DNA of 64,000 bases from an uncultured Halieaceae bacterium (GTDB taxonomy: Bacteria > Pseudomonadota > Gammaproteobacteria > Pseudomonadales > Halieaceae). The translations under genes and the position numbers were made by a program. Below, one piece after another: positions 9,242 through 18,509 of the stretch. The stretch covers positions 108,642 to 172,641 of the forward strand of contig CALJGI010000011.1 of assembly GCA_938074045.1 (NCBI GenBank), given 5' to 3'. The stretch's first letter is position 1; the number at the start of each line of letters is the position of its first letter. Below the pieces are notes generated by a model that was not told where the DNA came from, did not search any database, and worked only from the letters and a program-made list of their open reading frames with translations.

Positions 9242-9649
9242 CTACAAAACCCGTGATGCAGTGGTGCCCTTCTGCCGCAACCGCAGCCTGGTGCCCAGCT
9301 GTATGCCCACGACAACACAAACAAAAAATACGAAATGATGCCAAACCAGCATGCTGCTCCAAAAACTGAGTTGCACACTGATGGCAATAGCCAACATCAC
9401 CACAGTGACCGCCAGGCCGTGCTTCAATTCCTCGCGCCCGGCGGCGAGCGCCGAGAAATAACCGCAGGTAATCAGCACAAGCAATTGGATCAGTTCTGCC
9501 ATCAGTGTAAGCGTTACGTCGTAGGTTCCGCCTGTCTCATTGAGCAGCTCCGGGTAAGCGGACATCAAGGCCCCAACCGATGGCACACAAATCACACCAT
9601 AGATAACCGGAGCGAGTAACACAGCCGCCATACTTCTTAGCCAGATCAT
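9242..9649 (-). CDS. Unrecognised four-helix membrane protein
   Basis: I do not recognise this family. The 135-residue product, started at MIWLRSMAAVLLAP with a GCAGGGA ribosome binding site nine bases upstream (a longer start at 9694 is less well supported), is mostly hydrophobic. Four membrane segments are evident at about 5-30, 48-75, 80-100 and 103-124, with a short polar C-terminus rich in Arg and Lys. It stands alone, facing away from the yffB-like gene and converging on the sulfotransferase pseudogene. Clean helix periodicity and a good start suggest a real gene; function unknown. Confidence 0.65.
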   Translation of the reverse strand: MIWLRSMAAVLLAPVIYGVICVPSVGALMSAYPELLNETGGTYDVTLTLMAELIQLLVLITCGYFSALAAGREELKHGLAVTVVMLAIAISVQLSFWSSMLVWHHFVFFVCVVVGIQLGTRLRLRQKGTTASRVL

Positions 9650-9722
9650 GATATGTATCCCTGCAGAAATGAAGGACGTGATTATCGCGCGCAACGAGCA
9701 GCAAAACCAGACCCGGTGCAGA

Positions 9723-9750
9723 TTGGATGCGGTGCAACTGCGGGTATCCT
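9723..9750 (+). promoter_or_regulatory. Possible promoter of the yffB-dapD-dapE group
   Basis: TTGGAT and TATCCT are separated by 16 bases, about 47 bases upstream of the TTG start codon of the yffB-like gene. A second TATCCT follows ten bases later. Moderate match only. Confidence 0.35.
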
Positions 9751-9796
9751 TTGCTATCCTAGCGCACCCTCAATTCCTCTGTCTGGAGTTCAAAAC

Positions 9797-10144
9797 TTGC
9801 CGAAGCTCTACGGAATAAAAAACTGCGATAGCGTGAAAAAAGCGCGGACATGGCTGGACAACAACAAGGTTGATTACGTGTTTCATGATTTCCGAGCTGA
9901 TGGACTTACCAGCGCGCAGGCGGAAAAATGGCTGGCGCATCTGGGATGGGAGCAGCTGATCAATCGACGCAGTACCAGTTGGAAAGCACTGGATGCGGAT
10001 CAGCGCGCCAGGATGGATACACCGAATGCACTCGCCGCGATACTCGATAATCCAACATTGATCAAACGCCCATTGCTGGAAATGGGGGACGATGTACGGG
10101 TCGGTTTCAGAGCATCAGATTACACTAAAATATTCACCCCCTGA
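9797..10144 (+). CDS. ArsC/Spx-family protein, YffB-like
   Basis: Small thioredoxin-fold protein of the arsenate reductase/Spx superfamily; the true substrate of YffB proteins is not settled. The start is a TTG (LPKLYGIKNCDSV) with GGAG nine bases upstream, giving 115 residues, close to E. coli YffB. The N-terminal motif YGIKNCDSVKKARTWL carries one cysteine at the ArsC active-site position, and VDYVFHDFRADG follows. YffB lies next to dapE in E. coli, and here it heads the dapD-dapE group, so linkage to lysine synthesis is conserved, though no role there is shown. Confidence 0.88.
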   Translation: MPKLYGIKNCDSVKKARTWLDNNKVDYVFHDFRADGLTSAQAEKWLAHLGWEQLINRRSTSWKALDADQRARMDTPNALAAILDNPTLIKRPLLEMGDDVRVGFRASDYTKIFTP

Positions 10145-10165
10145 ATTGAAAACAGAGATATACAA

Positions 10166-11197
10166 ATGACGCAATCATATTTTGCGCTGGGCTTTGGCAT
10201 TGGAACCCGCAACTCCCGAGATGAATGGTTGGAGGTTTTTTTCCCCCGGCCGCTACTGAATCCTGATCAGCAAACACTGGATGCCATTGCAGAGTGCGGA
10301 CATGATACAAGCACGCCACTGCACGAACTCTCCTCAGAGAACCTCAATGCAATCTCCAGCGCGCTGAAATCAACGGACGCTGAACAGGCAGAAATCGTCG
10401 GCAAACTGGCGACGAGCAACCAACCAAAGGTATTAGTGATTCTTGCAAGTGATTCACCCCCGAATTCCGTCCCGGAGGGCTACCTCAAGCTGCACCTGAT
10501 ATCCCATCGCCTGGTAAAACCCCATGGCACTGATCTGACGGGCCTATTCGGTGTACTGCCCAATGTCGCCTGGACCAACGCCGGCGCAATAGCTGTCGAC
10601 GAGCTGGCCGAAGCCCAATTGGAAGCCCGTTTACGGGGTGACACACTGGAGGTCAGCTGCGTCGACAAATTCCCCAAAATGACGAATTACATCGTCCCTG
10701 ACGGTGTTCGTATCGCCCATACTGCCCGGGTACGGCTGGGCGCATACCTCGGCGAAGGGACGACCATCATGCACGAGGGTTTCGTTAACTTTAACGCCGG
10801 CACGGACGGTCCGGGCATGATCGAGGGACGCATTTCAGCCGGTGTAGTGGTGGGCAGTGGATCCGATGTGGGTGGCGGTGCATCCATCATGGGAACGCTT
10901 TCTGGCGGCGGTAATCTGGTCAATTCTCTGGGTACTGGTTGTCTCATCGGCGCCAATGGTGGTACTGGCATCCCCCTGGGAGACAATTGCACCATCGAAG
11001 CAGGCCTCTACATTACCGCTGGCACCAAGGTGGTTCTCCTGGATGAACACGGCCACGAGATTGAGCAGGTGGCAGCCCGGGAGCTTGCCGGTCAGTCAAA
11101 CCTGCTATTCCGACGGCACTCGCTGACAGGTGCGGTACAATGCCTGCGCAACAAGTCAGCCATTGAACTCAACGATGAATTACATGCCCACAATTGA
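10166..11197 (+). CDS. dapD: Tetrahydrodipicolinate N-succinyltransferase
   Basis: Transfers succinyl from succinyl-CoA to tetrahydrodipicolinate in diaminopimelate and lysine synthesis. At 343 residues it is the long form seen in Pseudomonas rather than the 274-residue E. coli type. The C-terminal half is a left-handed beta-helix of hexapeptide repeats (about 180-290), with HEGFVNFNAGTDG and GSGSDVGGGASIMGTLSGGG segments. It lies 21 bases after the yffB-like gene and 53 bases before dapE on the same strand, likely one transcript. Confidence 0.95.
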   Translation: MTQSYFALGFGIGTRNSRDEWLEVFFPRPLLNPDQQTLDAIAECGHDTSTPLHELSSENLNAISSALKSTDAEQAEIVGKLATSNQPKVLVILASDSPPNSVPEGYLKLHLISHRLVKPHGTDLTGLFGVLPNVAWTNAGAIAVDELAEAQLEARLRGDTLEVSCVDKFPKMTNYIVPDGVRIAHTARVRLGAYLGEGTTIMHEGFVNFNAGTDGPGMIEGRISAGVVVGSGSDVGGGASIMGTLSGGGNLVNSLGTGCLIGANGGTGIPLGDNCTIEAGLYITAGTKVVLLDEHGHEIEQVAARELAGQSNLLFRRHSLTGAVQCLRNKSAIELNDELHAHN

Positions 11198-11250
11198 CGG
11201 AACTACACCCTTACCATACGCTGCGGTGACAAACAGGAGCAACACTCACT

Positions 11251-12378
11251 GTGAGTGATACGCTGGAACTTGCTTGCGACCTGATACGGCGTGCTTCGGT
11301 TACGCCAGAAGATGCTGGCTGTCAGGAGCTGATGATAGAACGCCTGCAGGCCATTGACTTTGAGGTGACTCGCCTGCCCTTCGGTGATGTCTTGAATTTC
11401 TGGGCAGAGCGCGGACAGGACGGTCCTATTCTGGTTTTTGCCGGTCATACCGATGTTGTACCCACCGGGCCCCTGGAAGACTGGTCGTCCCCTCCTTTTG
11501 AGCCTGAAATCCGGGATGGAATTTTATATGGCCGCGGAGCCGCCGATATGAAGGGCAGTCTGGCCGCCATGGTGACGGCCTGCGAAGCCTTTGTGCTGGA
11601 TCATCCTGACCATAGAGGTCGAATCGGATTTCTTATAACCAGCGACGAGGAAGGCCCTGCTGCGGACGGCACGGTTCGAGTGATGGAGTGGTTGCAAGAG
11701 ACTGGTCAGAAGATCGATATGTGCCTGGTGGGTGAACCCTCCAGCAGCGCGGTACTCGGAGACGTTGTCAAAAATGGCCGACGGGGTTCTCTCAATGGCC
11801 ACCTGACAGTACTCGGCACCCAGGGTCACGTCGCCTACCCGCAGCTCGCCGATAATCCGATTCATCGATTGGCGCCAGCATTAAGCGACCTTACCCGTGA
11901 GACCTGGGATGAGGGTAACGAATTTTTTCCGCCAACATCCATGCAAATATCGAATATCAGAGCAGGAACCGGCGCCGGTAATGTGATTCCGGGCACAGTG
12001 GATATGGATTTCAATTTTCGTTTTGCCACCACGTCACCCGTAGAGGAATTGCAGAAGCGTACCCTGGACATTCTCGACCGGCACTCATTGCATTACGAAC
12101 TGACCTGGCATGTCAGCGGCATGCCATTTTTGACCTCCGGCGGCAGACTGGTAGAGGCAGCCACAGCCAGCATCTGGGAGTCCCGGGGCATTCGAGCCGA
12201 GTTATCTACCGCCGGAGGGACCTCAGACGGTCGTTTTATCGCGCCTACGGGTGCAGAGGTTCTGGAACTGGGGCCCGTCAACGCCAGCATCCACAAAGTA
12301 GATGAACATGTGGAAGCAAGCGACCTGGATCTTCTGGCGGAAATATACCGCCAGACCTTGGAAAAAGCGCTGCTCTGA
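11251..12378 (+). CDS. dapE: Succinyl-diaminopimelate desuccinylase
   Basis: Zinc metallopeptidase of the M20 family that hydrolyses N-succinyl-LL-diaminopimelate. A GTG start at 11251 has CAGGAG about 11 bases upstream and gives 375 residues, normal length. Metal and catalytic segments are visible: [11 protein letters not shown] near 68-78, [15 protein letters not shown] near 96-110 and [13 protein letters not shown] near 131-143. It follows dapD and completes three of the succinylase-branch steps in this window together with dapC. It converges with sspB, 34 bases away. Confidence 0.96.
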   Translation: MSDTLELACDLIRRASVTPEDAGCQELMIERLQAIDFEVTRLPFGDVLNFWAERGQDGPILVFAGHTDVVPTGPLEDWSSPPFEPEIRDGILYGRGAADMKGSLAAMVTACEAFVLDHPDHRGRIGFLITSDEEGPAADGTVRVMEWLQETGQKIDMCLVGEPSSSAVLGDVVKNGRRGSLNGHLTVLGTQGHVAYPQLADNPIHRLAPALSDLTRETWDEGNEFFPPTSMQISNIRAGTGAGNVIPGTVDMDFNFRFATTSPVEELQKRTLDILDRHSLHYELTWHVSGMPFLTSGGRLVEAATASIWESRGIRAELSTAGGTSDGRFIAPTGAEVLELGPVNASIHKVDEHVEASDLDLLAEIYRQTLEKALL

Positions 12379-12412
12379 CCAGTGTGTAACCCAGCGGGGC
12401 ACGATCTGTAAT

Positions 12413-12814
12413 CTACTTTACGATTTTCAGACTCGGCCGCAGAGGCGGATCTGCCGGGGGTGGTTCATGACCTGGACCGGGATCGTCGGGCATCTCGTCC
12501 TGATCAAATACCATACCCTGGCCATTTTCACGGGCATAAATACCCATAACAGCGGAGACTGGAACATAGACATCGGTGGGGATACCGCCGAAGCGGCCAT
12601 TGAAACTGACGCCATCGGTGTCAACATGAAAGTTGATGACCGCCGAGGGCGAGACATTCAGAACTATCTGGCCATCTTTTACGAATTGACGCGGTACATC
12701 CACATCATCTGCCAGAGCATTTACTAACAGGTAGGGCGTGCACTGATTATCGATAATCCATTCATGCAGCGCCCTGACCATATAGGGACGACTCGATGTC
12801 ATATCCTGAGACAT
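12413..12814 (-). CDS. sspB: ClpXP protease specificity-enhancing factor SspB
   Basis: Adaptor that tethers ssrA-tagged proteins to ClpXP. The 133-residue product matches SspB: SSRPYMVRALHEWIIDNQ at the N-terminus, the DGQIVLNVSP and FGGIPTDVYVPVSAV core, GIYARENGQGM, an acidic/proline linker, and the conserved ClpX-binding tail ending RPSLKIVK. The linker is shorter than in E. coli. GAGG lies nine bases upstream of the chosen ATG. It follows sspA by 11 bases, the usual sspAB pair. Confidence 0.94.
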   Translation of the reverse strand: MSQDMTSSRPYMVRALHEWIIDNQCTPYLLVNALADDVDVPRQFVKDGQIVLNVSPSAVINFHVDTDGVSFNGRFGGIPTDVYVPVSAVMGIYARENGQGMVFDQDEMPDDPGPGHEPPPADPPLRPSLKIVK

Positions 12815-12825
12815 GAGTATCGACC

Positions 12826-13458
12826 TCAGCCCATTCGGATTTCCTGTTCCTGTTCCGAGAGACTGGCCACAAATGACTCGCGCGCGAACATCCGGTCCAT
12901 ATATGCCAGTAGTGGCTTAACCTGCTTGGTATTGGGCAGATTCACACCCAGAGCCGGCAGACGCCACAGAAGGGGTGCGAGACAGCAATCTACGATAGTG
13001 AATTCCTCACTCATGAAATACGGCTTCTCTGCAAAAATAGGGGCGGTGCCAATCAATTCTTCCCGCAGATGTTTACGCGCCGTTTCCGCCGCATTCTCAT
13101 TACCGTTTTCAATCTTGTACACCAGTGAGCACCAGTCTTTCTCAATGCGGTGTATATACAGGCGACTCTCGGCACGCGCCACCGGATACACTGGCAGGAG
13201 CGGTGGGTGCGGGAAGCGCTCATCAAGATATTCCATCATTACCGTCGATTCATAGAGCACCAGATCGCGATCAACCAGAGTCGGCAAGCTGTTGTACGGA
13301 TTCAGGTCCGCCAGCTCTGCCGGTGGATGGTTCTTGTCCGACTCGATGACGTCAACCGTAACCCCTTTCTCCGCCAGCACAATACGCACGCGATGGCTGT
13401 AATGGCTCCTGCTGTCGGAAAAAAAAGTCATCGAAGATCGTTTTGCAACAACACCCAT
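12826..13458 (-). CDS. sspA: Stringent starvation protein A
   Basis: RNA-polymerase-associated protein with a glutathione S-transferase fold but without the catalytic activity. The 210-residue product has the thioredoxin-like N-terminal domain ([29 protein letters not shown] near 53-68) and the signature [30 protein letters not shown] split between 75 and 104, then the helical C-terminal domain. In gammaproteobacteria SspA is induced by starvation and stationary phase. It heads the sspA-sspB pair and lies just downstream of the cytochrome bc1 genes, as in Pseudomonas. Confidence 0.95.
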   Translation of the reverse strand: MGVVAKRSSMTFFSDSRSHYSHRVRIVLAEKGVTVDVIESDKNHPPAELADLNPYNSLPTLVDRDLVLYESTVMMEYLDERFPHPPLLPVYPVARAESRLYIHRIEKDWCSLVYKIENGNENAAETARKHLREELIGTAPIFAEKPYFMSEEFTIVDCCLAPLLWRLPALGVNLPNTKQVKPLLAYMDRMFARESFVASLSEQEQEIRMG

Positions 13459-13525
13459 GTGAACTCCTCAAGTAAATACCTCGACGACACCCCTGGTGCC
13501 GCGAGCAAGCGATCGGTCTTTTGAC

Positions 13526-15445
13526 CTAGTGAACGTCCTTCCAATATTCCCTGTTCAGCAGATAGGCGAAGACAAAAAACAACGCCAGGTAAAGCAACAC
13601 ATAAAAACCAGTGCGCTGCCTTGCCAACTGCATAGGCTCGGCCGTGTAATCCATGAAGTTAACCAGATCCGTCATAGCCAGATCATACTCTTCCGGGGTT
13701 AAGGACTGCTCCATTTCCAACAGTACATGCGGCATGCCGACATCCGGGAACACGCGGTTGTTTACCCCATAAGGACGGGACGCATCGTCGTAAAAATTTC
13801 GTAAATACGTGTACAGCCAATCTGTGCCCCTGGCACGTGCAATCATGGTCAGATCCGGAGGTGCGGCGCCAAACCATTTCTTACCAGCCTTCTCGCCCAT
13901 AGCATTTGTCATATGCTCACCAATTTTTGCATCGCTGTCGAATTTCAAATGCTCTTCAAACAAATCAATCGGGATACCCAGATCAGTTGCCGTACGTTCG
14001 TAACGGGCATACTGCATGGAATGGCAGCCCAGGCAGTAATTCATGTACACCTGCGCCCCGCGTTGCAGAGAGGCCTTGTCGGACACATCATTGTCCACTT
14101 GATCGCAGGAGATAGAGCCACAGTCAAAAGCTGATTCCGCACCCACGGCCTTCAGCGGCAGAACCGTCAGCAACGCGATCAACACCAGCGCCGCCAGAGA
14201 ACCCCAAACCCCAATTCCACCGTTCGTGGTTACCCGCTCGGGTACAGGCTTGGTCTTTTCCATTTTTGTCCAAAACGGCATAAGGATGAAAAATGCAAAG
14301 TAAATCACTGAACAAATCTGAGCGAGGAACGTACGAGCAGGTGTAGGTGATTTGACACCCAATACGCCGAGGATGATAAATGCGGCGACAAACAAGACCA
14401 GCGCGACTTTGCTGAAGTTGCCCTTGTAGCGCCAACTCTTGACGGGGCTGCGGTCCAACCACGGCAGGATAAAAGGTATGGCTACAGCTCCGGCGAAGGC
14501 AATAAAGCCTAAAAACTTGTCGGGAATAGCTCTTAACACCGAATAATAAGGAGTGAAATACCACACCGGAGCGATGTGCTCAGGCGTCTTCAGCGAATTG
14601 GCTATCTCAAAGTTGGGATACTCAATAAAGAAGCCCCCCATCTCAGGGAAGAAGAAAATGATGCTGCAGAATATAAACAGGAACACAACAATCGCCTGCA
14701 GATCATGCACAGTGTAGTAGGGATGAAACGCGATGCCATCGAGTGGAACACCGTTCTCATCCTTGTTTTTCTTGATTTCGACGCCATCGGGGTTGTTGGA
14801 GCCAACCTCGTGCAAGGCAAGCAAGTGTAGTAACACCAGCGCCAGCAGGATAATTGGCAGCGCTACCACGTGCAGGGCAAAGAAACGATTCAGGGTAATC
14901 CCGGATATGAGGAAATCACCTCTTACCCATTGCTCCAGATCTGCACCCACGACGGGGATAGCCCCTACCAGTGAAATAATCACCTGGGCACCCCAATAGG
15001 ACATCTGACCCCAGGGTAAGATATAGCCCATGAATGCCTCAGCCATCAGCACCACAAAAATCAGCATCCCAAAGATCCAGATAAGTTCACGGGGCTTCTG
15101 GTAGGAACCGTAGAGAAGAGCCCGGAACATGTGCAGATATACCACGGCAAAAAATGCCGATGCGCCAGTGGAATGCATATAGCGGATCAACCAGCCGTAA
15201 TCGACATCCCGCATGATGTATTCAACCGAACTGAATGCTTCTTCAGCTGTGGGCGTGTAACTCATCGTCAGCCAGATGCCGGTAAGCAACTGATTTACCA
15301 GAACCAGCAGGGACAGCACACCGAAAACATACCAAAAATTAAAGTTTTTCGGCGCATAGTATTGCGCCATGTGGGTGTTCCACGCACGCATGATGGGGAG
15401 ACGTTCATCGGTCCAATCCCGCAGAGCTACCAGCATCTTAACCAT
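13526..15445 (-). CDS. Cytochrome b / cytochrome c1 fusion of the bc1 complex
   Basis: One uninterrupted 639-codon frame encodes both cytochrome b and cytochrome c1 of ubiquinol-cytochrome c reductase. Residues 1 to about 405 are cytochrome b: haem histidines in HSTGASAFFAVVYLH and in the helix from FALHVVALP to LVLLHLLALH, the PVWYF quinol-site motif, and KPVPERV at about 399-405. A hydrophobic stretch ending LKAVGA at 435 resembles the c1 signal peptide. Residues 436-639 are cytochrome c1: CLGCH haem site at 471-475, ligand-type methionine in DVGMPHVL, and a C-terminal membrane anchor. Separate petB and petC are the rule in Pseudomonas; the best-known fused form is fbcH of Bradyrhizobium, which is cleaved after translation. 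It overlaps the petA stop by one base. Confidence 0.93.
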   Translation of the reverse strand: MVKMLVALRDWTDERLPIMRAWNTHMAQYYAPKNFNFWYVFGVLSLLVLVNQLLTGIWLTMSYTPTAEEAFSSVEYIMRDVDYGWLIRYMHSTGASAFFAVVYLHMFRALLYGSYQKPRELIWIFGMLIFVVLMAEAFMGYILPWGQMSYWGAQVIISLVGAIPVVGADLEQWVRGDFLISGITLNRFFALHVVALPIILLALVLLHLLALHEVGSNNPDGVEIKKNKDENGVPLDGIAFHPYYTVHDLQAIVVFLFIFCSIIFFFPEMGGFFIEYPNFEIANSLKTPEHIAPVWYFTPYYSVLRAIPDKFLGFIAFAGAVAIPFILPWLDRSPVKSWRYKGNFSKVALVLFVAAFIILGVLGVKSPTPARTFLAQICSVIYFAFFILMPFWTKMEKTKPVPERVTTNGGIGVWGSLAALVLIALLTVLPLKAVGAESAFDCGSISCDQVDNDVSDKASLQRGAQVYMNYCLGCHSMQYARYERTATDLGIPIDLFEEHLKFDSDAKIGEHMTNAMGEKAGKKWFGAAPPDLTMIARARGTDWLYTYLRNFYDDASRPYGVNNRVFPDVGMPHVLLEMEQSLTPEEYDLAMTDLVNFMDYTAEPMQLARQRTGFYVLLYLALFFVFAYLLNREYWKDVH

Positions 15446-16041
15446 TACGCGGCCTCCTGATCGACACCGATGACAATGACATCATCAGTCTCAAAACTAT
15501 GGGGCGGAACAATCAGGTTCGCGGAAGCGGGCGCACCTTTGTACACTCGCCCCGACAGATCAAACTTGGATCCGTGACAGGGACAGAAAAATCCGCCCAG
15601 CCACTCATCACCACCAAGATCCGCAGCACCTACTTCAGGACGGTATTTTGGTGCGCATCCTAGATGCGTGCACAAGCCCACCAGCACCATGATCTCGGGC
15701 TTGATAGATCGGGCCTCACCACTGACATAGGCCGGCTGATCAGATGCCTCTGAACCCGGGTCTTTCAAAACCTCGTTCAAGCCAACCAGTTCGCCGACCT
15801 GGTCCTCGGTACGACGCACGACATATACGGGCTTGCCGCGCCATTCGAATACGACCATTTGTCCTGGTTCAATCTTGCCAATATCAGCCTTTACAGGAGC
15901 TCCGGCGGATTTCGCCTTGGCACTGGGGTTCCAGGAACCCAAAAACGGAATGGCCACCCCGACCACACCCGCAGCACCGACCGCTGACGTGGCAGCCGTT
16001 AGAAAGCGGCGTCGGCCAGCGTTTACGCTGTCATTTGACAT
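15445..16041 (-). CDS. petA: Rieske iron-sulfur subunit of cytochrome bc1
   Basis: Carries electrons from ubiquinol to cytochrome c1. The 198-residue product starts with a twin-arginine type N-terminus (GRRRFLTAAT at 9-18) and a single membrane anchor to about residue 37. The 2Fe-2S site is intact: CTHLGC at 124-129 and CPCHGS at 153-158, with Cys124, His126, Cys153 and His156 as ligands and Cys129-Cys155 as the expected disulfide. Its stop and the start of the b/c1 fusion share one base (TAATG), so translation is coupled. Confidence 0.97.
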   Translation of the reverse strand: MSNDSVNAGRRRFLTAATSAVGAAGVVGVAIPFLGSWNPSAKAKSAGAPVKADIGKIEPGQMVVFEWRGKPVYVVRRTEDQVGELVGLNEVLKDPGSEASDQPAYVSGEARSIKPEIMVLVGLCTHLGCAPKYRPEVGAADLGGDEWLGGFFCPCHGSKFDLSGRVYKGAPASANLIVPPHSFETDDVIVIGVDQEAA

Positions 16042-16187
16042 GATTTTCTCCCAATGAAGAGCCCCCGAGGGCGGGGTTCAACCGGCCGGGTCGGCCGTTC
16101 CAAAACCGGGACAAATGGTAATGATTTTGCCACTGTCTTACAAGGCGCGAGCGCAAGCAAAAGCGTTGCAACATATACCCTCTTACA

Positions 16188-16220
16188 TGAAAACGCCCGA
16201 CCAGAAATACTGATCGGGCG
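16188..16220 (-). terminator. Terminator after rpsI
   Basis: On the minus strand an 11-bp stem with one mismatch (CGCCCGATCAG with CTGGTCGGGCG, 5-base loop) is followed by TTTTC. It lies about 60 bases past the rpsI stop and separates the ribosomal operon from petA. Confidence 0.75.
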
Positions 16221-16278
16221 CGTTGTCCTGATTCCGTCATGCCGGTTTATACCCAAAGCCGGCCCAGGCAAAAGTAGA

Positions 16279-16671
16279 TTATCGCTTGGAGAACTGAGGA
16301 CGCTTGCGCGCCTTGCGCAAACCGACCTTCTTTCGCTCCACTTCACGAGCATCACGCGTGACGTAGCCCGCTGAACGCAGTGTGGGACGCAGTGATTCAT
16401 CATATTCCATCAGTGCGCGGCTGATACCATGGCGAATCGCACCCGCCTGACCGAAGCTACCACCTCCGGCAACCGTCACATTGATATCGAAACGCTCACC
16501 CATTTCAACCAACTCCAGGGGCTGACGAACAATCATACGTGCAACTTCTCGGCCAAAATACTGGTCGAGTGGGCGGCTGTTGACGGTGATACCACCAGAA
16601 CCGCTCTTCATAAACACGCGAGCAGTGGAGGTTTTGCGTCGTCCGGTCCCGTAATACTGAGAAACTGTCAT
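16279..16671 (-). CDS. rpsI: 30S ribosomal protein S9
   Basis: Small-subunit ribosomal protein whose C-terminal tail reaches the P site. The 130-residue product is typical: [16 protein letters not shown] at the N-terminus, [17 protein letters not shown] in the middle and the conserved basic end [18 protein letters not shown]. It follows rplM by 12 bases in the standard rplM-rpsI operon. Confidence 0.98.
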   Translation of the reverse strand: MTVSQYYGTGRRKTSTARVFMKSGSGGITVNSRPLDQYFGREVARMIVRQPLELVEMGERFDINVTVAGGGSFGQAGAIRHGISRALMEYDESLRPTLRSAGYVTRDAREVERKKVGLRKARKRPQFSKR

Positions 16672-16683
16672 AAGGAACTTCCG

Positions 16684-17112
16684 TTAAATATTAAGTGATT
16701 GAGGCTGCTGAGCCGCGTGAGGATGCACTGATCCGGCATAGACCTTTAATTTCTTGAACATGGCGCGGCCCAACGGATTGTGCGGCAACATACCTTTGAC
16801 AGCCTGCTGTATGGCACGCTCGGGCGTTTTCTCCATCAGGTGCTCAAAGGAGATCGACTTGAGTCCACCAATGTAGCCACTGTGGCTGTGGTACATCTTG
16901 TCGGTAGCCTTGGCCCCGGTTACCTGAACCTTGTCAGCGTTGATAACAACAATGTAATCGCCAGTATCCACGTGAGGGGTGTATTCGGCCTTATGCTTCC
17001 CGCGCAGGCGGTGGGCGATTTCGCTGGACAAACGTCCGAGAGTCTTGCCATCGGCGTCAACAACGAACCAATCTCGTCGTACTTCACTTGCCTTAGCACT
17101 GAATGTTTTCAT
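16684..17112 (-). CDS. rplM: 50S ribosomal protein L13
   Basis: Large-subunit ribosomal protein. The start is [16 protein letters not shown], giving the usual 142 residues; an in-frame ATG at 17145 would add eleven unrelated residues. Conserved segments include [31 protein letters not shown] and the [19 protein letters not shown] core. First gene of the operon, with a good promoter at 17154-17182 and a leader of about 35 bases. In E. coli L13 represses its own operon. Confidence 0.98.
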   Translation of the reverse strand: MKTFSAKASEVRRDWFVVDADGKTLGRLSSEIAHRLRGKHKAEYTPHVDTGDYIVVINADKVQVTGAKATDKMYHSHSGYIGGLKSISFEHLMEKTPERAIQQAVKGMLPHNPLGRAMFKKLKVYAGSVHPHAAQQPQSLNI

Positions 17113-17153
17113 GGTAATGTGGCCCTTTGGAGCACGGAAAATCAAAGGCGCGA

Positions 17154-17182
17154 ATACTACCGAAGGATTTTCGGTTTTTCAA
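17154..17182 (-). promoter_or_regulatory. Sigma-70 promoter of rplM-rpsI
   Basis: On the minus strand TTGAAA and TAGTAT are spaced by exactly 17 bases, about 42 bases upstream of the rplM start. Good match to consensus and well placed. Confidence 0.7.
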
Positions 17183-17230
17183 GCAAATTTAACAACTTGC
17201 GAACACCTTTTCGTATTACCCCGCCCGCAG

Positions 17231-18340
17231 TCAGGGACGATGCTCCCCGGCGAGGTAGTCATGGGATTGCATCTCCTGCAATCTGCTGACTGTTCTGGCA
17301 AATTCGAACTCCAATCGGGTCCCTGAATACAGCTTATCCGGGGGTGCCTCGGCGGAAATCACCAGCTTGACATTGCGGTCGTAGAACTCATCGACCAGAT
17401 TAATAAAACGCCGCGCCTGGTCGTCCTGCGCGGCAGTGAGACCAGGCACATTACTCAGCAAAACAGCATGATAGATGCGAGCGAGCTCGATATAGTCATT
17501 CTGACTGCGTGGACCATCGCATAGCTCACTAAAGTCGAACCATACCACGTCGTCGGCGCAAAGTCGGCTCTTTAGTGACCGCCCATTGATTTCGACAGAC
17601 TCTCCCGGATGCCCGACCTCCGGCGCAAGACTCTCAAAACTGCGCATCAAACTGGCATCGGCGCTATCGTCCAGAGGCCAGTGATAGAGTTCCGCCCGCT
17701 CCAGTGCACGTAAGCGGTAATCCGTGCCCCCATCCAGATTGATGACCTCCGTGTGTTTTAACAACAGGTCGATGGCCGGAAGAAAGCGCTGTCGCTGCAA
17801 ACCGTCCTTGTATAACTGCTCGGGGACAATGTTGGAGGTTGCTACCAACGTCACATCGCGCGCAAACAGGCCCTGCATCAGTCCTGCCAGGATCATGGCA
17901 TCAGTAATATCGGAGACGAAAAACTCATCAAAACATATAACAGTTGCTCTGGTTGCCAGACGGCCAGCCACCTGGTCGAGGGGATTCCTGGACCCTGCCA
18001 GGTTGCGCAGTTCCGCATGCACAAACTGCATAAAACGGTGAAAATGGGTACGCATTTTGCGTTCCACGGGAAGACTTTCATAGAAAAGGTCTACCAACCA
18101 GGTCTTACCACGCCCCACTCCACCCCAGAAGTAAAGCCCCAGTAGCGGCTCTTCAGGCTGTTTTAGTGACAGTTGGCGCAGCAACCTGGACAGCAGATTT
18201 TCACTGTCCCGCCGCGCTTCCCGCGCCGCGATATCGTGGTGCAGTTGATCCAATTTTAGTACAGCAGACAGCTGCGAGGAATCTGGAGTAAAGTCCCTGC
18301 GTTCCAGTTCCTCGCGATAACGCTGCAATGGGCTCGCCAT
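17231..18340 (-). CDS. zapE: Cell division protein ZapE (AFG1-like ATPase)
   Basis: P-loop ATPase associated with the Z-ring in E. coli and related to mitochondrial AFG1. The start is MASPLQRYREEL, giving 369 residues; the frame is open further upstream to 18442 but that stretch is unlike the family. Walker A GGVGRGKT is at 73-80 and the Walker B region VICFDEFFVSDITDAM near 130-145. It lies upstream of rplM on the same strand and is divergent from zapG, the same layout as in E. coli and Pseudomonas. Confidence 0.93.
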   Translation of the reverse strand: MASPLQRYREELERRDFTPDSSQLSAVLKLDQLHHDIAAREARRDSENLLSRLLRQLSLKQPEEPLLGLYFWGGVGRGKTWLVDLFYESLPVERKMRTHFHRFMQFVHAELRNLAGSRNPLDQVAGRLATRATVICFDEFFVSDITDAMILAGLMQGLFARDVTLVATSNIVPEQLYKDGLQRQRFLPAIDLLLKHTEVINLDGGTDYRLRALERAELYHWPLDDSADASLMRSFESLAPEVGHPGESVEINGRSLKSRLCADDVVWFDFSELCDGPRSQNDYIELARIYHAVLLSNVPGLTAAQDDQARRFINLVDEFYDRNVKLVISAEAPPDKLYSGTRLEFEFARTVSRLQEMQSHDYLAGEHRP

Positions 18341-18412
18341 ATCGTAATAAGCTCCGGCTACGCAGGGCGCACACTGTACCCACCACTTCGTAAAGAGGCA
18401 ACAGGCATTGGG

Positions 18413-18432
18413 ACTGTGAATAATTCCACAGT
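18413..18432. promoter_or_regulatory. Palindrome in the zapE / zapG divergent region
   Basis: ACTGTG and CACAGT arms flank an inner GAATAATTC palindrome in the 169-base gap between divergent zapE and zapG. A TATACT (18468-18473), probably the zapG -10 box, lies downstream. An operator is possible; no known regulator consensus is clear to me. Confidence 0.35.
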
Positions 18433-18509
18433 GAAAAATCACGCTACAGCGTCGGCGGCGAAGTCGCTATACTGCGCCTATCTTCTCGTCATACATACTG
18501 GAGAAAGCT

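Noticed and set aside
13526..15445. A separate petC gene with its own internal start
   Set aside because: I looked for a start codon with a ribosome binding site at the b/c1 junction. The frame is continuous and no ATG or GTG lies suitably before the c1 signal-like segment, so the fusion reading stands.
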